NCBI GenBank assembly: GCA_016714935.1
Contig: JADKBU010000010.1
Span: forward strand, 62,001-126,000
Length of the DNA: 64,000 nucleotides
From: Candidatus Accumulibacter propinquus
GTDB lineage: Bacteria > Pseudomonadota > Gammaproteobacteria > Burkholderiales > Rhodocyclaceae
Direction: 5' to 3'
The stretch's first letter is position 1. Every line of letters starts with the position of its first letter. The position numbers were made by a program, and so were the translations under genes. Of this stretch, positions 1 to 8,131 are shown piece by piece. The notes under the pieces were generated by a model. That model was not told where the DNA came from and did not search any database. It saw only the letters and a list, made by a program, of their open reading frames with translations.

Positions 1-1
1 A

Positions 2-1735
2 CATCTGGCTACGGCGATTTCCGAGAGTCTGCTCAACCTGAGCTACCCCTACCTCTTCGATCGACCGTCCACCGGCTGCTCGGCACTGGTCACCTGCGCG
101 GCCAACGAACATCACCAGATCGGCGCCCGAATGGTCGCCGACATCTTCGAGCTGCACGGCTGGCGCAGCTATTTTCTCGGCGCCAACACACCGCAGGGCG
201 ACATTCTGGCGCTGATGGCGAGCCGGCGACCGCAGGTGGTCAGCCTGTCGCTGACCGTCCACTGCCACCTGGAACGGCTGCTCGAAATCGCCAACGCGAT
301 CCGCGGGCTGTACCCGGAGATGCCGATCATTGTCGGCGGCCAGGGTCTTGGAGACACTGGTCGGGCCCGCGTCGAAGCAATTCCCGGTGTGCACGTCATC
401 GGCTCGCTGGCCGAACTCGAAGCGTGGATCGAGGGCAGCGCAGCGAGTCCCGGCACCTCCCCGGCCGATGCTGCCGTGGTCGCCCCGCTCCCCGCAGCGC
501 AGCCGAGCGAAATGGTGGAAAGAGGCACCGCCGCTGTCGACAACACCGTGGACAACACCGGCGCCGGTACGTCCGGGATCGCGGCGGATCCCTTGCGCCT
601 GGCAGCAGTCGAGGCTTGCGTCCACGACGAGGCACCACTGTTGGCACTGACACTCGACAGCGAGCTGCGGTTGATCGCGCTCAACACGTTCGCCGCACAA
701 CTGCTGCCGCCGGCACGCCTCGGACGACCGCTGGCCGCGTTGCTGCTCGATTTCACCAGCCGCAACATCGACGTGGCGGCACTGGTCGCCGCCGGCAGGA
801 GCGCCGGTGGCCGCCGGTCACGGCTGACCCTGGCGACGGCCGCCGGCGTACCGGAAACCTTGACCTTCAGCTTCCACCCGCTCGCCGCCGGCACGCTGGC
901 TCTCGGCTGGCCCGATTTTGCAGAGCAGCGACGACTGCGTGGCGAAGTCCTCGACCTCAACCGCGAACTCAACGATCTGATCCGGCAACTGCATCAGAGC
1001 AATGCCGAACTGCGTGAGCTCAACGCGCTCCGGGAAACCTTTCTCGGCATGGCTGTGGACGAACTGCGCACACCGATCGGCCTGATCATGACTCATACTG
1101 AACTGGTACTCGACGCCACAGGCACAACGCCGGTTTCCGAACACCACGCTTCGTTGCGCAGCTGCCTGGCAGCCGCCGCCGGCATGAAACGGCGAGTCAA
1201 CGACTTCCTCGCCGCGGCCACGCCCGCAGCCGGCCGTCTGCGGCTGGATCTGGCGCCGGCCAGTGTCGCCGACCTTGTCGTGGCGACGCTGCCCCTGCTG
1301 CAGAGACTGGCGCAGCCCAGGAATGTGCGGCTCTTCGCCGACACCGCTGCGGCACCCGGCGAGTGGCTGCTCGACGCCGGCCGGTTGCAGCAGGTGCTGG
1401 TGCACCTCGCCGGCAGCGCCATCAAGAATTCCGCCAGCGGCCAGCAAGTGCGCATCGAGGCCTGGATCGACGCCGAATTGCTGCATGTCGCGGTGCACGA
1501 TCAGGGTCCGGACATTGCCGTCGCCGATCAGTTGCGCTGGTTCGACGGCGTCGGGCGCGGCGCCACGCGCCCCGGCGACAGCACCCGCAGCGTCGGCCCC
1601 GGACTGGCCATCGCCCGTCGGATCATCGAGGCGCACGGCGGCTGGATCGGCGTCGACAGCGCACCGGGCCGTGGCGCCTGTTTCACCTTCAGCGTTCCGG
1701 CACACCGCGCTGACGCCACAAAGGAGCAGGCATGA
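2..1735 (+). CDS. B12-binding domain / degenerate histidine kinase, 5' partial
   Basis: Signalling protein whose beginning lies before the window: the reading frame is open from base 2, so the ATG at 131 is internal. The visible start is a cobalamin-binding fold; the motif EHHQIG near 108-127 resembles the DxHxxG lower-ligand motif with Glu for Asp. A PAS-like middle (about 600-900), a short coiled coil and a HisKA/HATPase-like end follow. The kinase core is damaged at every key position seen: the phospho-accepting His of the H-box is Asp (codon 1058-1060, VDELRTP), the N-box reads HLAGSAIKNS so the Mg-binding Asn is Ser (codon 1415-1417), and the G1 box reads DQGPDI. The G2 box (GPGLAIA) is kept. 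It overlaps the next kinase gene by 4 nt (ATGA), so the two are translationally coupled. I infer a sensory pseudokinase that regulates its partner, possibly reading cobalamin, redox or light. Confidence 0.8.
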   Translation, partial: HLATAISESLLNLSYPYLFDRPSTGCSALVTCAANEHHQIGARMVADIFELHGWRSYFLGANTPQGDILALMASRRPQVVSLSLTVHCHLERLLEIANAIRGLYPEMPIIVGGQGLGDTGRARVEAIPGVHVIGSLAELEAWIEGSAASPGTSPADAAVVAPLPAAQPSEMVERGTAAVDNTVDNTGAGTSGIAADPLRLAAVEACVHDEAPLLALTLDSELRLIALNTFAAQLLPPARLGRPLAALLLDFTSRNIDVAALVAAGRSAGGRRSRLTLATAAGVPETLTFSFHPLAAGTLALGWPDFAEQRRLRGEVLDLNRELNDLIRQLHQSNAELRELNALRETFLGMAVDELRTPIGLIMTHTELVLDATGTTPVSEHHASLRSCLAAAAGMKRRVNDFLAAATPAAGRLRLDLAPASVADLVVATLPLLQRLAQPRNVRLFADTAAAPGEWLLDAGRLQQVLVHLAGSAIKNSASGQQVRIEAWIDAELLHVAVHDQGPDIAVADQLRWFDGVGRGATRPGDSTRSVGPGLAIARRIIEAHGGWIGVDSAPGRGACFTFSVPAHRADATKEQA

Positions 1736-4700
1736 GCGCTGAACTATTCGCCAGCGAGCAATTCAGCGCGCTGGCGCAGGCGCCGGTGACTGCGTCAGCA
1801 CGGATTCTCGTCGCCTACGACGACCCGGCACAGCGCGAAGTCACCTGCCGCACGCTGGAGCAGGCAGGCTACGCGACCTGCTCGGCTGCCGATGGCGCGG
1901 AAGCCTGGCGAGCGCTCCTCGCCGCGCCAGCGGCACTGGTGCTGCTCGCTCGCCGACTGCCCGACGTCGACGGCCGCGATCTTTGCCGTCGCATCAAGGG
2001 CGAAGCGGCGCTCGCCGACACTTTCGTGGTCATCACCGTCGACCAGCCGGCCGACTACGGTGAAACAGCGCCCGGCTGCGAGGGTGAGCCCGATGGTTGG
2101 ATCGGGCTGCCGATCAGCGATCGCCAACTGCAATCTTCGATCGCCACCTTCCTGCGCATCCGCGACCTGGCCGTTGCGCTGCGCGCCCGGAATGGCGAAA
2201 TCGAACGGACGCGCCACGAACTGACCGCGCGCACAGCCGAACTGCAGGCCGCGCGCGCGGAAACCGACCGCCTGCTGGCGGCGGCCGAGGGCGGACGCGA
2301 AATGCTGCTGAGCGTCCTCGAAGACGAGCAGTCGGCGCGCAGCGAACTGCAGGCAACGCTCGACCGTCTCGAGCGCGCCGAGACCTACGCGCACCTGGGT
2401 AACTGGTCGCTCGCCGTCGGTAGCGGCGAGAGTTACTGGTCGCAACAGATGTTCGCGCTGTTCGGTCTCGACCGCGCCGATGGCGTTCCCGACTGGCCGG
2501 GGTGCCTGGATCTGATCCATCCCGACGATCGACCGCAGATCGAACAGGCGCTCACCCTCATGACTGCCGGCGAAAACCCACAGGCGTCGATCTTTCGCAG
2601 CAATCCGGCGAACGGCGCGCAACGCTGGTTGCAGCCGACCTGGTGTTGCCTGCGCGATGCCGCCGGTCGCCCGCTGCGCTTCGAGGGGACGCTACAGGAC
2701 ATCAGCGAGCGCAGACAGGCCGAGGATGACCTGCGCAAGCTCTCGCTGGCGGTCGAGCAAAGCCCCGAAAGCATCGTCATCACCAACCTCGATGCACAGA
2801 TCGAATACGTCAACGAAGCCTTCGTCAGCGCCAGCGGCTACACGCGTGCGGAGCTTATCGGACGCGACGCGCGCCTGCTGCAGGCAGGCCCGACACCGCA
2901 GACAGGTTACGCCGCGATGTCCGCGGCACTGGCCGCCGGCGGCGCGTGGAAGGGCGAATTGCATAATCGTCGCAAGGACGGCGACGAGTACATCGAATAC
3001 GCGATCATCACCCCGATCCGCCAGTCCGACGGACGCATCAGCCACCACGTCGCGGTCAAGGAAGACATCACCGAGAAGAAGCGGATCGGCGCCGAACTCG
3101 ACCGCCACCGCCATCACCTCGAAGAACTGGTCCGCGAACGGACCGAGCAGTTGGCCGAGGCACACGCGCACGCCGAGGCGGCCAACCGGGCGAAGAGCGC
3201 CTTCCTGGCCAACATGAGCCACGAGATCCGTACGCCGATGAACGCCATCGTCGGTCTGACGCACCTGCTGCAGCGTGCCGACCCGACGCCGCAGCAGGCC
3301 GACCGTCTGAACAAGATCGATGCGGCGGCCCGGCACCTGCTGGCGATCATCAACGATGTGCTCGACCTGTCGAAGATCGAGATCGGCAAGCTGACTCTGG
3401 AGGAAACCGATTTCCGCCTCGATGCGATTCTGGATGGCGTCCGCTCGCTGATTGCCGAGCAGGCGCGCAGCAAGGGACTGGCGGTCGAGGTCGACACCGA
3501 GCATGTGCCGCTGTGGCTGCGCGGCGACCCGACCCGCTTGCGCCAGGCGCTGCTCAATTACGCCGGCAACGCGCTCAAGTTCACCGAACACGGTCGCATC
3601 GCCTTGCGCGCGCGTCTGCTCGAAGCAGCCGGCGAGGCCCTGCTGCTCCGCTTCGAGGTCGAGGATAGCGGCATCGGCATCGCCCCTGAAAACTTGCCGC
3701 GCCTGTTCGGTGCTTTCGAACAGGCGGATACCTCGACCACGCGCAAGTACGGCGGCAGCGGCCTCGGCCTGGCCATCACGCGCCGACTGGCGGAATTGAT
3801 GGGCGGCAGCGCCGGAGCCGACAGTACGCCCGGCCAGGGCAGCACCTTCTGGTTCACCGCCTGCCTGCGGCGCGGTCGCGGCGCACTGCCACTGCTCGCA
3901 CCCGTCCACAACGCCGAGGATACGCTGCGTCGACATTTCCCTGGTACTCGCCTGCTGCTCGCCGAAGACAATGCACTCAACCGTGAGGTGGTGATCGACC
4001 TGTTGCAGAGCCTCGGGCTGCTCGTCGATAGCGCCATCGATGGGCGTGCGGCCGTGCGCATGGCCACGGCAAAGGCCTACGACCTGATCCTGATGGACGT
4101 GCAGATGCCGGACATGGATGGTCTCGAAGCGACGCGGGCAATCCGCGCGCTGCCAGGGGGCGCCTCGATACCGATCGTGGCGATGACCGCCAACGTCTTC
4201 GACGAAGATCGGCGGGCCTGCACTGCGGCCGGGATGACCGATTTCGTCGGCAAACCGGTGGAACCCGAACAACTGTACGCCACCCTGCGGCGATGCCTGC
4301 CGGTGCTGCCTTCCCATCCGACGGCCGCAGCCGCGCCGGCGCCGCGTGCGACGCCCACGCCGGTCGTAGACCAATACGCGACGCTGAGCCGCCTGGCGGC
4401 CATCGCCGATCTCGACGCCGCCAGCGGCGTGCGCCTGCTGAACGGCAACGTGGCCAGTTATTGCCGGTTGCTACGCCTCTACGCCGAAAGTTATGGAGAA
4501 ACGATCGGCGATCTGCGTCGGCAGCTGCGCGGTGACGAGCGCGCCGAGGTGCAGCGCTACGCGCACGCACTCAAGGGCGTATCGGCCAATCTGCGCGTCA
4601 CCGGCGTGCAGCAGGCCGCTGTCTCCCTCGAAGCGGCACTCGGTTCCGGCAACGCCACCGCCGAAGAGCTCGACGCGCTTGCCGTGCAACTCGCCGCGCG

Positions 4701-5001
4701 CTACGCGACGATCTGCAGTGCGCTCATCACCGCCCTGGAACCGCCACCGGAAGCGACAGACACGCCGCCTGCAGAAGTCGATTGGGCAGGCGCGCGCCGC
4801 CTGCTGGGAGAGATCGAAGCGCTGCTCGCCGGCTCCCATCTGCGTGCCCATCAACTGGTCGATGAGAACGCCGCGCTACTGCACAGTGCGCTCGGCGATT
4901 TTGGTGCCGAGCTCGAACGACAGGTCCGCCAGTTCCGTTATCCCGAGGCCCTGGAGATCCTGCAACGCGCCCGCAGCCAGCACCCGGAACTCGCGCCCTG
5001 A
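1732..5001 (+). CDS. Hybrid sensor histidine kinase (pseudo-REC, PAS, PAS, HisKA, HATPase, REC, Hpt)
   Basis: Cytoplasmic phosphorelay kinase of 1089 aa. Domains in order: a receiver-like domain (about 20-140), a coiled coil (about 150-215), two PAS domains (about 220-330 and 335-455), HisKA with phospho-accepting His497 in NMSHEIRTP, an HATPase with intact N, G1 (DSGIGI) and G2 (GSGLGLA) boxes, a receiver with Asp789 (LILMDVQMP) and a C-terminal Hpt with His945 (HALKG). The N-terminal receiver lacks its phosphorylatable Asp (Ala73 in LLARRLP) and the usual KP pair (LPIS), so it is probably a non-phosphorylated interaction module. No membrane segment is visible, so the input is likely cytoplasmic and may come from the coupled B12-domain pseudokinase just upstream. 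All relay stations needed for a His-Asp-His relay are present; the final output regulator is not adjacent. Confidence 0.9.
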   Translation: MSAELFASEQFSALAQAPVTASARILVAYDDPAQREVTCRTLEQAGYATCSAADGAEAWRALLAAPAALVLLARRLPDVDGRDLCRRIKGEAALADTFVVITVDQPADYGETAPGCEGEPDGWIGLPISDRQLQSSIATFLRIRDLAVALRARNGEIERTRHELTARTAELQAARAETDRLLAAAEGGREMLLSVLEDEQSARSELQATLDRLERAETYAHLGNWSLAVGSGESYWSQQMFALFGLDRADGVPDWPGCLDLIHPDDRPQIEQALTLMTAGENPQASIFRSNPANGAQRWLQPTWCCLRDAAGRPLRFEGTLQDISERRQAEDDLRKLSLAVEQSPESIVITNLDAQIEYVNEAFVSASGYTRAELIGRDARLLQAGPTPQTGYAAMSAALAAGGAWKGELHNRRKDGDEYIEYAIITPIRQSDGRISHHVAVKEDITEKKRIGAELDRHRHHLEELVRERTEQLAEAHAHAEAANRAKSAFLANMSHEIRTPMNAIVGLTHLLQRADPTPQQADRLNKIDAAARHLLAIINDVLDLSKIEIGKLTLEETDFRLDAILDGVRSLIAEQARSKGLAVEVDTEHVPLWLRGDPTRLRQALLNYAGNALKFTEHGRIALRARLLEAAGEALLLRFEVEDSGIGIAPENLPRLFGAFEQADTSTTRKYGGSGLGLAITRRLAELMGGSAGADSTPGQGSTFWFTACLRRGRGALPLLAPVHNAEDTLRRHFPGTRLLLAEDNALNREVVIDLLQSLGLLVDSAIDGRAAVRMATAKAYDLILMDVQMPDMDGLEATRAIRALPGGASIPIVAMTANVFDEDRRACTAAGMTDFVGKPVEPEQLYATLRRCLPVLPSHPTAAAAPAPRATPTPVVDQYATLSRLAAIADLDAASGVRLLNGNVASYCRLLRLYAESYGETIGDLRRQLRGDERAEVQRYAHALKGVSANLRVTGVQQAAVSLEAALGSGNATAEELDALAVQLAARYATICSALITALEPPPEATDTPPAEVDWAGARRLLGEIEALLAGSHLRAHQLVDENAALLHSALGDFGAELERQVRQFRYPEALEILQRARSQHPELAP

Positions 5002-5068
5002 CACTCGAGCAACCGACCAGGCGTTCGCCCCGATCGTCGGTAAACTGCCCGCACATTCGGGATAAAAT

Positions 5069-5095
5069 CGCCGCTTTCCTTGGGTGAAAGCGGCG
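5069..5095 (+). promoter_or_regulatory. Perfect 10-bp hairpin abutting the rlmD start
   Basis: CGCCGCTTTC and GAAAGCGGCG form a perfect inverted repeat with a 7-nt loop, ending one base before the rlmD ATG at 5097. No T-run follows, so it is a poor intrinsic terminator. It occupies the place where a Shine-Dalgarno would be. The AT-rich GATAAAAT at 5061-5068 could be a -10 box. It may limit rlmD translation or end the upstream transcript. Confidence 0.4.
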
Positions 5096-5096
5096 C

Positions 5097-6404
5097 ATGC
5101 CAACCGGAATCATAGAATCGCTGGACCATGAGGCACGCGGGGTGACGCGGCTCGATGGCAAGACGGTTTTCGTCGAGGGCGCGCTACCCGGCGAACGCGT
5201 CGAATATGCCAGCTATCGCCGCAAGCCGAGTTATGAACTGGCCCGCACGCTGCGCATCCTGAACCCTTCGCCGGAGCGGGTCACGCCGCGCTGCCCGCAC
5301 TTTGCGGTCTGCGGCGGTTGCAGCATGCAACATCTCGACGCGGCGGCGCAGGTCGCGGCCAAGCAGCGTTTGCTGGAGGACAATCTCTGGCATCTCGGCC
5401 GCATCAAGGCCGAGCAACTCTACGCCCCGATTCACGGGCAACCCTGGGCTTACCGCTATCGCGCCCGTCTCTCGGTACGTTTCGTGCTGAAAAAGGGGGG
5501 CGTGCTGGTCGGTTTTCACGAGAAGAAGAGCAGCTACGTCGCCGACATGCAGCAGTGCGAAATCCTGCCGCCGCATCTCTCGGCGATGCTCCTCCCGCTG
5601 CGTGAACTGGTTGGCCGGATGTCGATCCGCGATCGCCTGCCACAGATCGAAGTGGCGGTCGGCGAACGGATGACGGCGCTGGTGTTGCGCATCCTGGAGG
5701 GGCTCAGTCCGGCTGACGAGGTCCTGCTGCGCGAGTTTGCCGACCGCCACGCGGTGGTCTTCTACCTGCAGCCGCAGGGGCCGGCCACGGCCTACCGGTT
5801 TTATCCGCTGGCCGGTCCGCAACTGTCTTATCTCCTCCCGGAGTTCGCCGTCGAGCATGCCTTCTCGCCGACCGAGTTCACCCAGGTCAATCACGCGATC
5901 AACCGCGTGCTGGTACGACGGGCAATGACGCTGCTCGCGCCGCAACCGGGCGAGCGCATCGCGGACATGTTCTGTGGTCTGGGGAACTTCACCCTGCCGA
6001 TCGCGCGCGCGGGCGCGCGCGTGGTCGGTGTCGAAGGCAGTCCCGAACTGGTTCGCCGCGCCACCGGGAACGCGCTGGCGAACGGTCTGGGCGATCGGAC
6101 CGAATATCGGGTCGCCAATCTCTTCGAAACGACGCCGGAAACGCTGGCGGCCCTGGGTCGCTTCGACCGGATGCTGATCGACCCACCGCGCGAAGGCGCT
6201 CTGGAACTGATCAAGTCACTGGACGCCGAGCGCCCGCAGCGCATCGTCTACATCTCGTGCAGCCCGGCCACGCTGGCACGCGACGCGGCGATTCTGGTCA
6301 CGCAGAAGGACTACCGCCTGCGTGGCGCCGGCGTGGTGAACATGTTCCCCCATACCTCGCACGTCGAGTCGATCGCCCTGTTCGAACGTCACCCCTCGCC
6401 CTGA
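5097..6404 (+). CDS. rlmD: 23S rRNA (uracil-1939-C5)-methyltransferase RlmD
   Basis: SAM-dependent enzyme that makes 5-methyluridine at position 1939 of 23S rRNA; 435 aa, close to the length of E. coli RlmD. An N-terminal TRAM RNA-binding domain (about 5-60) is followed by iron-sulfur ligands in CPHFAVCGGC with a fourth Cys in MQQCEIL, a feature separating RlmD from TrmA. The C-terminal Rossmann methyltransferase shows the SAM site (DMFCGLGNFTLP), the LIDPPREGA motif and nucleophile Cys388 in YISCSPATLARD. A strong hairpin precedes the ATG and no good Shine-Dalgarno is visible. It appears to be a single-gene unit, unrelated to the signalling genes upstream. Confidence 0.95.
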   Translation: MPTGIIESLDHEARGVTRLDGKTVFVEGALPGERVEYASYRRKPSYELARTLRILNPSPERVTPRCPHFAVCGGCSMQHLDAAAQVAAKQRLLEDNLWHLGRIKAEQLYAPIHGQPWAYRYRARLSVRFVLKKGGVLVGFHEKKSSYVADMQQCEILPPHLSAMLLPLRELVGRMSIRDRLPQIEVAVGERMTALVLRILEGLSPADEVLLREFADRHAVVFYLQPQGPATAYRFYPLAGPQLSYLLPEFAVEHAFSPTEFTQVNHAINRVLVRRAMTLLAPQPGERIADMFCGLGNFTLPIARAGARVVGVEGSPELVRRATGNALANGLGDRTEYRVANLFETTPETLAALGRFDRMLIDPPREGALELIKSLDAERPQRIVYISCSPATLARDAAILVTQKDYRLRGAGVVNMFPHTSHVESIALFERHPSP

Positions 6405-6528
6405 GCATCCACCCACCGCGGCAATTGCACCACGCAGGACGGCCGGCAACGATTTTCTCCCGATAGATCCACTATGCTGAAAGTTCTTTATGATCTGTGC
6501 TTTCAGACCGGGCCACGGAAATCCGACG

Positions 6529-7260
6529 ATGACCGCCGACAGCAGAGAAGAACGCGCTCCGAGGCAGGAGGCCGAGGGACGCGGCACGACCGAAATAGCG
6601 GCCGAGCGGAGCGTACCTCTCGACGAGGTCAAGCTGGCCATCGGCGATTCCTTCCAGGTCCAGCCACAGACCGATCTGACGCAAAGCCGGTACTACGTCA
6701 AGCTGATCGGCTATCTCAAAGGCAAGAGCGTTGTGACCACGATTCCGGAAGCAGACGGAAAACTGTGTTACCTGCGCGACGGGCAGACCCTGGTCGTACG
6801 CTTTTTCGCCGGCAAGAACGCCTATGCCTTCACTGCCAATGTGCTGCGTTCGTCGAGCATCCCTTTTCCGCACATGTATCTCAACTATCCGCCGCAGGTG
6901 CGTGGTCTGGTGGTACGCGCCGGCGAGAGAGCCCCGGTGCGGATCATCTGCGCCATCGACATGCCGCAAGGGACGAGCACGATTGCCGCGGCGGGCCTGA
7001 TGACCAACCTCAGTGTCGGCGGCGCCTTGCTGGCAACCAAGACGGCGCTGGGAAAGAAAGGCGCGCTCCTGTCCGTCAAGTTTCGCCTGCATGTCAGGGG
7101 GATCGAGGTGCTGATGGCGATTGATGCGACGATTCGCTCACAATCGCAGGATGCGTCCGGGGAATTCCTCCAGGGCGTCGAGTTCGCCGGACTGCCCGAT
7201 GCCACGGCCATTGCGCTGACTGCGTTCGTCTATCAGACCCTGGCGGAGGCGTCGCGCTGA
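6529..7260 (+). CDS. YcgR/PilZ-type flagellar brake or c-di-GMP effector protein
   Basis: Probable cyclic-di-GMP receptor of 243 aa. The first half resembles the YcgR N-terminal domain (regulator of motility or exopolysaccharide) and the second half is PilZ-like. In the second half, basic residues in the segment VRAGERAPVRI and a later NLSVGG match the RxxxR and (D/N)xSxxG ligand motifs, though the first is not a clean RxxxR. The start at 6529 is preferred because GGAA lies 8 nt upstream; an in-frame ATG at 6490 would add 13 residues. It stands alone between rlmD and the phosphopantetheinyl transferase. The HD-GYP protein at 58.8 kb is another c-di-GMP-related gene in this window. Function is inferred from domain type. 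Confidence 0.75.
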   Translation: MTADSREERAPRQEAEGRGTTEIAAERSVPLDEVKLAIGDSFQVQPQTDLTQSRYYVKLIGYLKGKSVVTTIPEADGKLCYLRDGQTLVVRFFAGKNAYAFTANVLRSSSIPFPHMYLNYPPQVRGLVVRAGERAPVRIICAIDMPQGTSTIAAAGLMTNLSVGGALLATKTALGKKGALLSVKFRLHVRGIEVLMAIDATIRSQSQDASGEFLQGVEFAGLPDATAIALTAFVYQTLAEASR

Positions 7261-7333
7261 CGACTTCGGCAGCGCCGGTGCTGTTGACCGTGTCGGCCCG
7301 AGGCCAGAACTGGCGCGCCAGCGAAGCCTTCCT

Positions 7334-8131
7334 ATGAGTGATTCACCCTTCGATCAGGAGGTGACCCTCAGGCTGGAGTTGAGCCGGAGCGACTCCCGGA
7401 TGGCCGTCGGCCTCTGCGTGCTGTCGGCGTCGACCGGCGCACTGCGGCACCTCAGGCGGCAGTTCCTGCACCCCGGGGAATTGCTCCTGGCGGCGGCGAT
7501 GCCGGTGCAGAAACGTGCCGACGATTTCCTGCGCGGACGTTATGCCTGCAAGCGCGCGATCGCCGCCCTGCATCCGGATGTCGACCCGACCGGGGTGCAC
7601 ATCGGCATGGGCGTATTTCGCCAGCCGGTGCTGCAGGCGCCCAATACGCTGGGATTGCAGGTCAGCGTCAGCCACAGCGGTGCGATTGGGGCGGCGCTGG
7701 CGTTCGCGGAAGGGCATCCGATGGCGCTCGACGTCGAGCAGTATGATGCCGAGCGTGCGCGCGTCATCGAGAGCTCGCTGACCGCGCACGAAGTCACGCT
7801 CGCGGCGCAGATGCGGCTGCCCCGCCTGCAGGCGTATACCCTGCTCTGGACGATGAAGGAAGCCTTGTCCAAGGTGCTCAAATGCGGCTTGACCAGCCCC
7901 TTCCACGTCCTCGAAGTGGCCGCCGTCGAGCACGCCGGCGCCGGCCTCGCCGCCTGCTTCCGGCATTTCACCCAGTATCGTGCGATCGCCTTCTCACTCG
8001 CTGAGAACGCCTGCGCCATCGTGCTGCCGCGGGAAAGCCGCGGCCTCGCCGTTGAGACCTTGCAGGCGGCCTTTGCCGCCAGCGCCGCGAAGCGCGAGGC
8101 CAATGCCGTTCTCCGATCCCTCACCGAATGA
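7334..8131 (+). CDS. 4'-phosphopantetheinyl transferase (Sfp type)
   Basis: Enzyme of 265 aa that moves phosphopantetheine from coenzyme A to the serine of carrier proteins. The family signature is visible as ALDVEQYD (metal-binding D-x-E) followed by LWTMKEALSKVLKCGL, the W..KEA...K motif of Sfp-type enzymes. The ACP domains of the polyketide synthases in this window (S1370 and S2380 of the smaller one, eight in the larger) and the free ACP need such an activation step. The gene lies about 3 kb beyond the end of the biosynthetic operon and on the other strand, so it may also serve the cell generally. Its last 138 bases overlap the 3' end of the convergent receptor gene. Confidence 0.9.
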   Translation: MSDSPFDQEVTLRLELSRSDSRMAVGLCVLSASTGALRHLRRQFLHPGELLLAAAMPVQKRADDFLRGRYACKRAIAALHPDVDPTGVHIGMGVFRQPVLQAPNTLGLQVSVSHSGAIGAALAFAEGHPMALDVEQYDAERARVIESSLTAHEVTLAAQMRLPRLQAYTLLWTMKEALSKVLKCGLTSPFHVLEVAAVEHAGAGLAACFRHFTQYRAIAFSLAENACAIVLPRESRGLAVETLQAAFAASAAKREANAVLRSLTE

